This document shows, one piece after another, positions 1-9,095 of a DNA stretch of 64,000 bases. The DNA comes from Stappia albiluteola (GTDB lineage Bacteria; Pseudomonadota; Alphaproteobacteria; Rhizobiales; Stappiaceae). The first letter of the stretch is position 1. Every line of letters begins with the position of its first letter. Below the pieces are notes generated by a model. The model saw nothing but the letters and a program-made list of their open reading frames with translations, was not told the origin of the DNA and made no database searches. The translations under genes were made by a program, and so were the position numbers. The stretch lies in the NCBI RefSeq assembly GCF_014050225.1, contig NZ_JACFXV010000053.1, forward strand, positions 371,541 through 435,540. Reading direction: 5' to 3'.

Positions 1-858
1 GTCGAGCGTGCGCGGCCCGGCGATGCAGGACGTAACATGCCGGTTGGCGAGCACCCAGGCGGCGGCGAATTGCACGGACGTGACGCCGCGCGCTTCCGCA
101 TGGCCTTTCACCGTCTGGGCAAGGATCAGCGATTCCTCGCGCCATTCGGTTTCCATCATCCGCACATCCTGCGCGCCCGCCCGGCTGCCTTCGGGTGGCG
201 CCTCTCCGGGCCGGTACTTGCCGGTCAGCACGCCGCGCGCGATCGGGCTGTAGGGCACGACGCCGATGCCATAGTGTTGGGCGCAGGGCAGCAGTTCCAC
301 CTCCGGCATCCGGTTGAAGGCGTTGTAGTAGGGCTGCAGCGCGATCGGGCGCTGGATGCCGGCCTCGTCGGCAAGGCGGCACATTTCCGCGACCCGCCAG
401 CCGCGATAGTTTGACAGGCCCCAGTCGACGATCTTGCCGGAGCGGATCAGCTGCTCGACCGCCCTCACCGTCTCCTCCATGGCGACGGTATGGTCTTCCA
501 GATGCAGGTAGTAGAGGTCGATGCGGTCGGTGCCGAGACGGTTCAGCGAATTCTCGCAGGCCTGCAGGACCCAGCGGCGGCTGAGGCCCTGCGTCAGGTC
601 GCCCGGGCCGAAGCGGTTGCCGACCTTGGTGGCGAGCACCCACTGATCGCGCCGCGAGCGGATGGCGCGGCCGACCACCTCCTCCGAGCGGCCTTCATTA
701 TAGACATCGGCGGTGTCGATGAAATTGACGCCCTGAGCGAAGGCATCATCGATGATGGCGACGGATTCCTCCTCGCTCGTCCGGCCGCCGAACATCATGG
801 TGCCAAGGCACAGACGGGAAACCCGGATGCCGGAACGGCCCAGCGGTTCGTATTTCAT
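1..858 (-). CDS. Aldo/keto reductase, 3' end outside window
   Basis: NAD(P)H-dependent aldo/keto reductase of the YajO/Tas-like group, a cytosolic TIM-barrel enzyme that reduces aldehydes or ketones. The reading frame starts MKYEPLGRSGIRVSRLCLGT and stays open to the window edge (286 codons, no stop). The catalytic tetrad is visible: D48 and Y53 in FIDTADVY, K78 in LATKVG and H119 in YYLHLED. The ATG at 858 follows a GGGGAG Shine-Dalgarno at good spacing. It lies downstream of the pirin gene on the same strand, with a GC-rich hairpin (902-930) between them. The substrate cannot be told from the sequence. The family call is firm; only the C-terminus is missing. Confidence 0.93.
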   Translation of the reverse strand, partial: MKYEPLGRSGIRVSRLCLGTMMFGGRTSEEESVAIIDDAFAQGVNFIDTADVYNEGRSEEVVGRAIRSRRDQWVLATKVGNRFGPGDLTQGLSRRWVLQACENSLNRLGTDRIDLYYLHLEDHTVAMEETVRAVEQLIRSGKIVDWGLSNYRGWRVAEMCRLADEAGIQRPIALQPYYNAFNRMPEVELLPCAQHYGIGVVPYSPIARGVLTGKYRPGEAPPEGSRAGAQDVRMMETEWREESLILAQTVKGHAEARGVTSVQFAAAWVLANRHVTSCIAGPRTLD

Positions 859-935
859 GGCGGTCTCCCCGTTTTCGACGTTTGAAGGAAGACTGCCCGA
901 GCGGAGCCCGACCGGCAAGGCCGGGCTCCGGGATC

Positions 936-1703
936 CTAATCAAGCAGCGACGGGTCGAAAGCGGCAAGGTCGAAGAGCAGGATCTCCGCGTCCTTGCCGG
1001 CGCGAAATTCAAGCACGCCATCGCCTTCCACGGCCAGCCCGTCGCCCTCGACAAGCTTCTGGCCGTTGACCGTCAGGCTGCCACGCGCCACCTGCACCCA
1101 GCCCTTGCGGCCCTCGGCGATGACGTGGTCGATCGCCTCCGCGCCGTCGAGCAGGGCGGCATGGATGTCGGCATCCTGACGAATGCGCATCGAGCCTTCC
1201 CGGCCGTCCCCGGACAGGAACAGGCGCAGCCGGCCACGCTTCTCCTCCTGCGCGATATCGAGCGTTTCGTAACGCGGCGAGGCGCCCATCCGGTTCGGGA
1301 AGAGCCAGATCTGCAGGAACCGTGCGGGCTCGCTGCGGGACGGGTTGAATTCGCTATGGGTAACGCCGGATCCCGCGCTCATGTATTGCACGCCGCCGGC
1401 GCGCACGATGGAGCCGTTGCCGAGGCTGTCGCGGTGTTCCAGCGCCCCTTCCAGCACATAGGAGAAGATCTCGAAGTCGCGATGCGCGTGGGCGGGAAAG
1501 CCGCCACCGCCGGCGACCCGGTCGTCATTGATGACCCGAAGGCTTTCGAAATGGACATGCGCGGGATCGTGGTAGCCGGCGAAGGAGAAGCTGTGCGCGC
1601 TCTTCAGCCAACCGTGGTCGGCCATCCCGCGTTCCTGCGCCGCGCGCAGGCGAACGGGCGCATGGGAGACGGCCGCCGGGACAGTTCGTGAAATCGCAAT
1701 CAT
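936..1703 (-). CDS. Pirin family protein (YhaK/quercetinase-like bicupin)
   Basis: Pirin-family bicupin of 255 residues. Bacterial pirins are cytosolic metal-binding proteins, and some have quercetin 2,3-dioxygenase activity. The N-terminal cupin carries the metal-ligand region HAHRDFEIFSYVLEG, followed by GSGVTHSEFNPS, both typical of the family. The C-terminal cupin is the divergent half, as in YhaK. I chose the ATG at 1703 (MIAISRTVPAAV) because AGGAG precedes it by nine bases; an ATG 27 bases further upstream has no such site. The gene is followed by a hairpin (arms 902-910 and 922-930) without a T-run, then by the aldo/keto reductase gene on the same strand. The physiological substrate is unknown. 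Confidence 0.9.
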   Translation of the reverse strand: MIAISRTVPAAVSHAPVRLRAAQERGMADHGWLKSAHSFSFAGYHDPAHVHFESLRVINDDRVAGGGGFPAHAHRDFEIFSYVLEGALEHRDSLGNGSIVRAGGVQYMSAGSGVTHSEFNPSRSEPARFLQIWLFPNRMGASPRYETLDIAQEEKRGRLRLFLSGDGREGSMRIRQDADIHAALLDGAEAIDHVIAEGRKGWVQVARGSLTVNGQKLVEGDGLAVEGDGVLEFRAGKDAEILLFDLAAFDPSLLD

Positions 1704-1746
1704 GGCGATAGGCTCCTGTTTTGGGCGCACTGGAGAATGCGATCAA

Positions 1747-1792
1747 TGCATATCCTTTTCCCGAAACCGGCATCCGGTTTCGGGGACATGCT
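1747..1792. repeat. Rhizobiales-type palindromic intergenic element
   Basis: A perfect 11-bp inverted repeat, CCCGAAACCGG / CCGGTTTCGGG (1760-1770 and 1774-1784), separated by three bases. It is flanked by the GCATATCC... and ...GGACATGCT ends that I remember from dispersed intergenic palindromes of rhizobia. It lies just upstream of the pirin gene and could form a hairpin in transcripts of either strand. There is no T-run, so it is not an ordinary terminator. Confidence 0.6.
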
Positions 1793-2700
1793 CCTGCGGA
1801 TCGCTGCGTCATGTGGAAAAGTAGCGCGCCACCTTGCGTTGTTCACGTAAATGGGATGAGCGCGAGGCGGGAAAAAGGATCAAGCTGCCTGACACAGTGT
1901 TCAAGGAAAATGAACGCGGAATCACATGCACGACCGCATCACCAAATCTTCCAACCCGGTCGCTAAAGTTGATCGCGCCTGTCATGGTCCCTCCGTTGCG
2001 GAGCGCTAAGCTTTAGTTATCGAGAAATAGAACGGGCACATCCGTTGGGGGTGCGTATGAGTTGGTCTCTTTCCTGGGCCGGACAGTGGGCGGGCGTTCC
2101 CGCTTCGTCCAGCGGCTTTGCGCCGCAGACCAAACCCCGTCAGGGGTCCCGGATCGATCGTCACGACGACACCGGGGAGCTTTCGGCCGAGCTTCGTTCC
2201 GCTGACCTCGAAGAAGCGCATGAGGCGATGTTGAGGATCGCCGACCTCGACGAGGGCTTCTGAAGGGACGCGACGAACCCGGTACGGAGAGCCCGGCGCG
2301 CACGCCGCAGAGCTGCGGCTTTTTCAGTCGAACGTGGCCGCGCGGCAACACAGTAGCGAAGCCCGATCGGATGCCGAGCGTCTCCTCGACGCCTATTCCT
2401 TCAGCGCAATCAATGGCAAGCTCCTGCCGATCGATCGCCGCGACTACTCGTTAACAACAATACTTCTCCGCATCTATAGACACACCAAGTATTATACCGC
2501 AAACCTGAGGTGGTGAATTCGCCACTGTTTCGCCACGAAACACTCCGTAAAAATGGCAAAAAGCCGCCATTTCCACCCAGAATGACCCTTCTGGCGCCCC
2601 ATCCCAGTCATATTCCCCGCCTAGAAAAAATCATGTCAGGCAATGAATATTTATTGCTATGGGCAAAGACAATCTTGGTTAATCAAAGGGATGGATACGA
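1793..2700. other. Gene-poor region between pirin and the secretion cluster
   Basis: No gene here is recognised. The only plus-strand frame worth noting is 2045-2263 (72 codons), which ends EAMLRIADLDEGF and is followed 41 bases later by a clear terminator. It could be a small protein or part of an untranslated RNA. Overlapping minus-strand frames of similar length exist and none resembles a known family. The last 250 bases (about 2450-2700) are AT-richer and probably contain the promoter of the CAP-domain gene, but I could not pick a convincing -35/-10 pair. Confidence 0.4.
2304..2324 (+). terminator. Rho-independent terminator
   Basis: Stem GCCGCAG / CTGCGGC with a two-base centre (so a slightly larger real loop), followed by TTTTT. 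It lies 41 bases after the 2045-2263 frame and about 380 bases before the CAP-domain gene, so something on the plus strand upstream is transcribed and ends here. Confidence 0.6.
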
Positions 2701-4002
2701 ATGCCAGAGCCCAGCGCAAATGAGCAATACTTGCTCGAGTTGATAAATGCGGAGCGAGCAAAGGCCGGCGTTCCACCGCTCGCGTTCGACTCGGAACTCA
2801 ATGATGCGGCGGAGGATCACAGCGAATGGATGATCCAGACCGACACTTTCTCCCATACGGGCGTCGGAGGCTCCTCTCCCACGACGCGCATCCGCAATTC
2901 GGGATACGATCTCACCGGTTCCTGGGCAACGGGTGAGAACATCGCCTATGCCACCTTGCGCGCGCCTTCAGGCACGCAGGACGAGGTCGAGCTCCTGCAT
3001 CAGAACCTGATGAATTCGTCGGGACACCGCGCCAACATCCTCAACGGCAATTTCCGCGAAGTGGGCCTCGGCTTCGAGACCGGCGAGTATCGCGGACGCG
3101 ACACAGCCTTCGTGACGGAGAATTTCGCCAAATCGGGAAGCGACGTCTTCCTGACCGGTGTCGTCTTCGACGACCAGGACGGCGACAAGTTCTACGATCC
3201 TGGCGAAGGCATGGATGAAGTGACCGTGACGGCGGTGCGCTCCGACGGGCGGACCTTCCAAACCACAGTCTATGATTCCGGCGGCTACAGCCTGGCCCTC
3301 CCGGCCGGCACCTATCAAGTCACGTTCTCCGGCGGCGGTATTGCCGAAACCACCAAGCAGGTGAGCATCGGCAGCCAGAACGTGAAGCTCGATCTCGTGG
3401 ATCCGGCTCTCGGCAGCAGCGCCCCACCGGCGCCGCAGCCCGAACCGGAACCTCAACCCCAACCCGAACCGGAGCCTCAGCCCCAGCCGGATCCGGACGA
3501 GACGGCCGGCGGCGATACGGGAGGCGATACGGGCGGCAGCACGGGTGGTCCGACCGGTGGCAGCACGGGTGGCAATACCGGCGGGTCCTGGGGCGGCTTC
3601 CGCTTCCGCTGGAGCTCGTCGAACAACAACAACACCACCACCAACAACAACGACAATGACGGCGGCAATACCTTCGGCGGCTTCCGCTGGAGCTTCTCCA
3701 CCCGCAGCCGGACACTTTCTGAAAACGAGAGCGGTGACGACACGGACGCGCAGACGCCCGACTCCACGAATGACTCGTTCAACTTCGGCGACGCGATCAA
3801 TGCCAACAATCCCGGCAGCTTGGTCGGCGGCAACGAGCCTTCGGGCAACAGGATCTTCTCCTTCGGACATTCCGACGGCGACCTGCCGAGCTGGTTCAAT
3901 CTGGCGGAGAGCCATGCGCCGCTCGGAGACGACGTGTCCGCCGACGCGATCATGGGCCGCGTGCTCGCCAATCTGACGAGCCACCTGCCCTCGGACCACT
4001 AA
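2701..4002 (+). CDS. CAP/SCP-domain protein, probable type I secretion substrate
   Basis: A 433-residue extracellular-type protein without a signal peptide. Residues 5-150 form a bacterial CAP (SCP/PR1, YkwD-like) domain: the family signatures DHSEWM, SHTGVGGSSP, TGENIAYA and SGHRANIL contain the usual His/Glu residues. About 155-230 is an SdrD-B/Cna-like beta domain (GVVFDDQDGDKFYDPGEG). Then follow a PEPEPQPQP linker, a Gly/Thr-rich tract, Asn-rich stretches and a duplicated GGFRFRWSS / GGFRWSFS motif. No RTX nonapeptides are visible. The exporter and HlyD adaptor start 80 bases downstream on the same strand. A leaderless protein next to a type I system suggests secretion by a C-terminal signal; that step is inference. 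Confidence 0.85.
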   Translation: MPEPSANEQYLLELINAERAKAGVPPLAFDSELNDAAEDHSEWMIQTDTFSHTGVGGSSPTTRIRNSGYDLTGSWATGENIAYATLRAPSGTQDEVELLHQNLMNSSGHRANILNGNFREVGLGFETGEYRGRDTAFVTENFAKSGSDVFLTGVVFDDQDGDKFYDPGEGMDEVTVTAVRSDGRTFQTTVYDSGGYSLALPAGTYQVTFSGGGIAETTKQVSIGSQNVKLDLVDPALGSSAPPAPQPEPEPQPQPEPEPQPQPDPDETAGGDTGGDTGGSTGGPTGGSTGGNTGGSWGGFRFRWSSSNNNNTTTNNNDNDGGNTFGGFRWSFSTRSRTLSENESGDDTDAQTPDSTNDSFNFGDAINANNPGSLVGGNEPSGNRIFSFGHSDGDLPSWFNLAESHAPLGDDVSADAIMGRVLANLTSHLPSDH

Positions 4003-4084
4003 ACGTCGCAGATCATGTCCCCGTCGCGCCTTGCCTTGCGGGCAGGACGCGGCGGGGATCGGCACATCCGGGAGACAAATCGGC

Positions 4085-5845
4085 GTGGCGAAACGGATCG
4101 ACGAGGGATTGCACGGGCATCCACCGCGCACCGAACTCGGCATGGCGCTTGGCGCCTATCGCAGCACCTTCCTGGCAATCGGCGGCTTCAGCGGCTTAAT
4201 CAACCTCCTGATGCTGACCGGCTCGCTATTCATGCTGCAGGTCTATGACCGGGTATTGCCGAGCCGCAGCATCCCGACGCTGGTCGGGCTCTGTGTGCTT
4301 GTGGCCGTGCTCTACGCCTTCCAGGGCGTGCTGGAGACCATCCGCAGCCGGTTGCTAACGCGCATCTCCGCCGGCTTCGACCAGCATCTGAGCGCCCGTA
4401 TCTTCCAGATCGTCGTGAGACTACCGCTGAAGGCGCGTGGCGCCGGAGACGGCCTGCGCCCCTTGCGCGACTTCGACCAGGTGGCAAGCTTTATCGGTAG
4501 CGCCGGACCTGCGGCCTTTTTCGACCTGCCCTGGATTCCCCTCTATATCGGCATCGCCTATGCCTTTCATCCGGCGCTTGGGCTGACGGCGCTCGGCGGC
4601 GGGCTGCTCCTGATTGCCATCGCGCTCTGGACCGACCGGTCGATCCGCTTCCCAAGCCGCGCCGTTGCCGCTTATTCAGCACATCGCAACGCGCTGGCCG
4701 ATGCCACGCGGCGCAATGCCGAGGTGCTGGCGGCCATGGGCATGGAAGAGCGCTTCACGGCACGCTGGCGCAAGGCCAGCAACGAACACCGTCGCGCCCG
4801 CGACCGGGTGGGCGACATTTCGGGCGGGCTCGGTGCGATGACCCGCATCTCCCGCATGGGCCTGCAGTCGCTTGTGCTTGGCATCGGCGCCTATCTGGTG
4901 CTGGTGGAACAGGCAAGCGCCGGTGTCATCATCGCAAGTTCGATCCTCACCGCACGCGGCCTGGCGCCGATCGAGCAAGCCGTCGCCCACTGGAAGGGCT
5001 TCCTGGCGGCAAAGCAGAGCTGGGGGCGGCTCTCCGATCTGCTGGCCGCCATGCCCGCTCAGCCGGACGCGATGGAGCTGCCGGAACCCGGCGAAAAGCT
5101 GACCGTCGAACATGTGAGCCTGACGCCGCCGGGAGGACGCAAGGCGGTGGTGGAGGGCGTGGCCTTCGCCGTTCCCGCCGGTTCCGCGCTTGGCGTCATC
5201 GGGCCGAGCGGCTCGGGAAAATCGTCACTTGCCCGCGCGCTGGCGGGCGTCTGGCGCCCCTATCACGGCCATGTGCGGTTGGATGGCGCCTCGCTCGATC
5301 AGTGGAACCGCGCGAGCCTCGGCCGGCATATCGGCTTCCTGCCGCAGGATGTGGAGCTGTTCGCCGGCACGGTCGCCGAAAACATCGCCCGCTTCGAGCC
5401 TGACGCCGATCCGGCCGACATCGTGGCCGCGGCACGGGCCGCCGGAGTGCATGAGTTGATCCTGCGCCTGCCGGAAGGCTATGAGACCGATATCGGCGAA
5501 AGCGGCATGGTACTTTCCGCGGGCCAGCGCCAGCGTGTGGCGCTGGCCCGCGCGCTTTACCGCGATCCTTTCCTCGTCATTCTCGACGAGCCCAATTCCA
5601 ACCTCGATGCGGAGGGCGAGGAAGCCCTGTCGCACGCCATCAGGGGCGTTCGGGCGCGCGGCGGCATCGCCGTCGTCATCGCCCATAGGCCAAGCGCGAT
5701 CGAAGCCGTCGACCTGCTTCTGGTGATGAACGGTGGCCGCCAGCAGGCCTTCGGCCCCAAGATGGAAGTGCTGAACCGCGTCCTGCGCCACGAAACCTCC
5801 CGCCCGCTGGTGGTGGTGCACAAGGGAGAACAGGCCGGATCATGA
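4085..5845 (+). CDS. Type I secretion ABC transporter, permease/ATPase (PrtD/HasD-like)
   Basis: Inner-membrane exporter of 586 residues with fused membrane and ATPase domains, as in PrtD-type T1SS proteins. The transmembrane half includes SGLINLLMLTGSLFMLQVYDR, the hallmark start of this group. The nucleotide-binding domain shows Walker A GPSGSGKS (about 373-380), signature LSAGQRQRVALARAL (from 477) and Walker B LVILDEPNSNLD (D501, E502). I chose the GTG at 4085 (VAKRIDEG) because GGGAG lies ten bases upstream; the longer ATG start at 4031 has no ribosome site. Its stop overlaps the start of the adaptor gene by four bases (ATGA), so the two are translationally coupled. It powers export of the CAP protein, probably. 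Confidence 0.93.
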   Translation: MAKRIDEGLHGHPPRTELGMALGAYRSTFLAIGGFSGLINLLMLTGSLFMLQVYDRVLPSRSIPTLVGLCVLVAVLYAFQGVLETIRSRLLTRISAGFDQHLSARIFQIVVRLPLKARGAGDGLRPLRDFDQVASFIGSAGPAAFFDLPWIPLYIGIAYAFHPALGLTALGGGLLLIAIALWTDRSIRFPSRAVAAYSAHRNALADATRRNAEVLAAMGMEERFTARWRKASNEHRRARDRVGDISGGLGAMTRISRMGLQSLVLGIGAYLVLVEQASAGVIIASSILTARGLAPIEQAVAHWKGFLAAKQSWGRLSDLLAAMPAQPDAMELPEPGEKLTVEHVSLTPPGGRKAVVEGVAFAVPAGSALGVIGPSGSGKSSLARALAGVWRPYHGHVRLDGASLDQWNRASLGRHIGFLPQDVELFAGTVAENIARFEPDADPADIVAAARAAGVHELILRLPEGYETDIGESGMVLSAGQRQRVALARALYRDPFLVILDEPNSNLDAEGEEALSHAIRGVRARGGIAVVIAHRPSAIEAVDLLLVMNGGRQQAFGPKMEVLNRVLRHETSRPLVVVHKGEQAGS

Positions 5846-7596
5846 GTGAATTTCCGCAAGGAACGACGAAGGCCCTGCCCGCCCCGAATCCGGAAACCGA
5901 AGCGGATTCCGGGATTCAGAAGGAATTGACCAAGGCGGCTGCCAGCATCGAGTCGCGGATCGCCGCCGACCTGGAAGCGCTGGTCGCCTCGATATCGGCC
6001 GACCCGGAACCCCGGGCCGGAACGCCGGCCGGCAACGCCACCGCCAAAGACGACCCGGAAGCGGAGCCGAAGCCCGTGGCGGAATCCCACCAGCCGGTGA
6101 CGGATCTGCCCGAGATGCCGGACCGTCCGCCGCTCGCCGAGCGGCTGGCGCCCGCTGTGTCGGCGGGAAAGGCAGGCGCTGCCTTCGCCGCAAGGCAGAC
6201 GGTGCGGTTTTACCGGGCCGCGAGCCCGAGGGCGCGCAAGGCGATGTCCACCATTGCCGACTGGTTGCGGAGCGAGCGGGAAGCCCCGGCTGATCGTGCG
6301 GAAGTCGATATCCGCCAGTCGATCCGCAAGCACTTGATGGTGGGGGCTATCGCAGCCCTTGCGCTGGTCGTCGGTATCGGCGGCTGGTCGGCCTTTACCT
6401 ATCTTTCGGGCGCGGTGATCGCGGGCGGCCACATGGTGGTCGATTCCAGTGTGAAGACGGTGCAGCATCCGTCCGGCGGCGTCGTCAAGGAGCTGATGGT
6501 CAGCGAGGGAGATGCCGTGGAGGCCGGCAAGGTGCTGATCCGCCTCGACGACACGACCGTGCGCGCCAATCTCGGCATCGTCTCCAATACGCTGGACGAA
6601 TTGCAGGCCGCCCGGGCGCGGCTGCTCGCCGAACGCGACGGACTTGCCGAAGTGGCCTTTCCGCCGGAGCTTTCCGGCCGTGCCGGCGACCAGCGCATCG
6701 CGGGACTGATCGCCGGCGAGAAACGGCTCTTCACGCTGCGCAACGAGGCCCATGACGGTTTGAAGAGCCAGCTCAGCGAGCGCATTTCACAGCTCAACGA
6801 GGAAATCCGTGGCCTGACCGCGCAGGAAGAGGCGAAGGCGGAGGAAATCCGCATCGTCGCTACGGAAGTGGAAGGCGTGCGTGAGCTGTGGAAGAAGAAG
6901 CTGGTGCCGATCGCCCGGCTTTCGGAACTGGAACGCACCGCGGCGCGGCTGAAGGGCGAGCGCGGCCAGTTGATCGCCGCGATCTCGCAGGCGCGCGGAC
7001 GCATCACCGAAACCGAATTGCAGGTGATCCAGCTCGACCAGAACCGGCGCAGCAAAGTGGCCGAGGAACTGGCCGAGATCGAGGCAAAATCGGCGGAATT
7101 CGGCGAGCGCCTGGTCGCCGCGCAAGACCAGTTGAACCGGATCGAGATCCGGGCACCACAGACGGGCCGCGTGCTGCAGCTAGCGGTTCATACGATCGGC
7201 GGCGTGATTTCCGCCGGCGAGCCGATCATGAAGATCGTGCCTGACAGCGAGGACCTGAGCGTGGAGGCGCGGATCTCGCCGCATGACATCGACCAGCTCT
7301 ATCCCGGCCAGCCGGCCATGCTGCGCTTTTCCGCGCTCAATCACCGGAATACGCCGGAGGTTCACGCGACGATCACCCGAATCTCGCCGGACCTGATCGA
7401 GGATAAGGCGAGCGGCTTTACCTATTACGAGGCGCGCCTCGCCCTCGACGACGGCGAGACCGAACGGCTCGGCGACGTGGATCTGGTGCCCGGCATGCCG
7501 GTGGAGACCTTCATCCGCACCAGCGACCGCACCGTGCTCTCCTTCCTGCTGAAGCCGCTCACCGACCAGGTGGCGCGCGCATTCCGCGAGGAGTGA
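5842..7596 (+). CDS. HlyD-family membrane fusion protein (PrtE-like) with long N-terminus
   Basis: Periplasmic adaptor of a type I secretion system, 584 residues. A single transmembrane helix lies at about 162-185 (GAIAALALVVGIGGWSAF), followed by the lipoyl half GGVVKELMVSEGDAVEAGKVLIRLDD, coiled-coil helices (about 240-430) and the closing lipoyl/beta-barrel part APQTGRVLQLAVHT. Family members usually have only a short cytoplasmic N-terminus; here about 160 residues, rich in Ala, Glu and Pro, precede the helix. It is coupled to the ABC gene by an ATGA overlap. No TolC-like outer-membrane gene is adjacent, so the third component must be elsewhere. The transcript converges on the aldehyde dehydrogenase gene. 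Confidence 0.92.
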   Translation: MSEFPQGTTKALPAPNPETEADSGIQKELTKAAASIESRIAADLEALVASISADPEPRAGTPAGNATAKDDPEAEPKPVAESHQPVTDLPEMPDRPPLAERLAPAVSAGKAGAAFAARQTVRFYRAASPRARKAMSTIADWLRSEREAPADRAEVDIRQSIRKHLMVGAIAALALVVGIGGWSAFTYLSGAVIAGGHMVVDSSVKTVQHPSGGVVKELMVSEGDAVEAGKVLIRLDDTTVRANLGIVSNTLDELQAARARLLAERDGLAEVAFPPELSGRAGDQRIAGLIAGEKRLFTLRNEAHDGLKSQLSERISQLNEEIRGLTAQEEAKAEEIRIVATEVEGVRELWKKKLVPIARLSELERTAARLKGERGQLIAAISQARGRITETELQVIQLDQNRRSKVAEELAEIEAKSAEFGERLVAAQDQLNRIEIRAPQTGRVLQLAVHTIGGVISAGEPIMKIVPDSEDLSVEARISPHDIDQLYPGQPAMLRFSALNHRNTPEVHATITRISPDLIEDKASGFTYYEARLALDDGETERLGDVDLVPGMPVETFIRTSDRTVLSFLLKPLTDQVARAFREE

Positions 7597-7651
7597 TGCA
7601 GCCCTGGTCGGCAAATGGACGACAAACGGTCGATCCCTGCTACATTGACGG

Positions 7652-9076
7652 TCAGTGCGCGATCATCACGTGGCGCACGGCTGTGTAGTCCTCCAGCGCG
7701 TAGAGCGACATGTCCTTGCCGTAGCCCGACTGCTTGAGACCGCCATGCGGCATCTCGTTGGTCAGCATGAAATGCGTGTTGATCCAGGTGCAGCCGTATT
7801 GCAGGCGGGAAGCCGTCGCCATGGCGCGCGAGACATCCTTCGTCCAGATCGAGGATGCGAGGCCGTAGACGGAGTCGTTCGCCCAGCTTACCGCCTCGTC
7901 GACGTCGTCGAAGCGGGTGACCGAGACGACGGGACCGAAGACCTCGCGGCAGACGATCTCGTCGGTCTGCATGGCGCCGGCGATCACGGTCGGCTGGAAG
8001 AAATAGCCGCCGCCCTCACCCGTCCTGCCGCCGGTGGTGATCTCCATGTGGTTCATCTGCGAGGCGCGCTCGACGAAGCTCGCCACCCGGTCGCGCTGGC
8101 GGCGGGAAATCAGCGGCCCGATCTCGTTTTGCGTATCGTCCTCCAGCCCGTAGCGGATGGTGGAAACCGCGGAGGAGAGATCGGCGACGAGATTGTCGTA
8201 GATCTTCGGCCCGGCATAGATGCGGCAGGCGGCGGTGCAGTCCTGACCGGCATTGTAGTAGCCGAAAGTGCGCAGGCCGCTGACGACCGCATCGAGATCC
8301 GCGTCATCGAAGACGATGACCGGCGCCTTGCCGCCTAGCTCCAGATGCGTGCGCTTGACCGACTTCGCGGCCGCCTGAAGCACCTTCTTGCCCGTAGCCA
8401 CGTCGCCGGTGATCGAGATCATGTCGATATCCGCGTGATTGATCAGCGCATTGCCGACGGTCTCGCCACGGCCGAGCACCACGTTGACCACGCCCTCGGG
8501 CAGGACTTCGGCGAGGATCCTCGCCATCTTGAGCGCGGTGAGCGGCGTCTGCTCGGACGGTTTGAAGACGACCGTGTTGCCGCCGCCGATCGCAGGCGCC
8601 AGCTTCCAGGCCATCATCATCAGCGGGTAGTTCCACGGCGCGATGGAAGCGACGACGCCGATCGCGTCGCGGCGCGTCATGGAGGTGAAGCCGGTGAGAT
8701 ATTCGCCGGCGGCGGCACCCGGGACACAGCGGACGGCACCGGCGAAGAAACGGTAGCAATCGACGATGGCCGGGATCTCGTCCTCGCGCACGCGGTTGAT
8801 CGGCTTGCCGCAGTTGAGCGCCTCGAGGGCGGCGAAGGCGTCGGCTTCCGCCTCGATGCGGTCGGCGATCTTCAGCAGATAGGCGGAGCGCTCGGCCGGC
8901 GTGGTGCGCGACCAGGCAAGGAAGGCCTTGCGGGCCGAAGCGACGGCACGCTCGATCTGGGCCGGCGACGCTTCCGGCAGGTGGAGCAGCGTTTCCCCGG
9001 TCCGGGGATTGAAGATCGTCTCCTCCGCCTCGCTGCCCGCTTCGAACGACGATCCGATCAGCATCTCAGTCTGCAT
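7652..9076 (-). CDS. patD: Gamma-aminobutyraldehyde dehydrogenase (PatD/YdcW-like)
   Basis: NAD(P)-dependent aldehyde dehydrogenase of 474 residues. PatD oxidises 4-aminobutyraldehyde, the transamination product of putrescine, to GABA. Catalytic residues are visible: N149 in APWNYP, E246 in HLELGGKAP and C280 in GQDCTAA. One odd site is [10 protein letters not shown], where most family members have a serine in place of D. It is the last gene of a five-gene minus-strand operon after a polyamine-type ABC importer, the same order as E. coli ydcSTUV-ydcW, which supports the substrate. A betaine-aldehyde or other aminoaldehyde dehydrogenase remains possible from sequence alone. Confidence 0.85.
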   Translation of the reverse strand: MQTEMLIGSSFEAGSEAEETIFNPRTGETLLHLPEASPAQIERAVASARKAFLAWSRTTPAERSAYLLKIADRIEAEADAFAALEALNCGKPINRVREDEIPAIVDCYRFFAGAVRCVPGAAAGEYLTGFTSMTRRDAIGVVASIAPWNYPLMMMAWKLAPAIGGGNTVVFKPSEQTPLTALKMARILAEVLPEGVVNVVLGRGETVGNALINHADIDMISITGDVATGKKVLQAAAKSVKRTHLELGGKAPVIVFDDADLDAVVSGLRTFGYYNAGQDCTAACRIYAGPKIYDNLVADLSSAVSTIRYGLEDDTQNEIGPLISRRQRDRVASFVERASQMNHMEITTGGRTGEGGGYFFQPTVIAGAMQTDEIVCREVFGPVVSVTRFDDVDEAVSWANDSVYGLASSIWTKDVSRAMATASRLQYGCTWINTHFMLTNEMPHGGLKQSGYGKDMSLYALEDYTAVRHVMIAH

Positions 9077-9095
9077 GATTGCCTCCCTTGGGATT

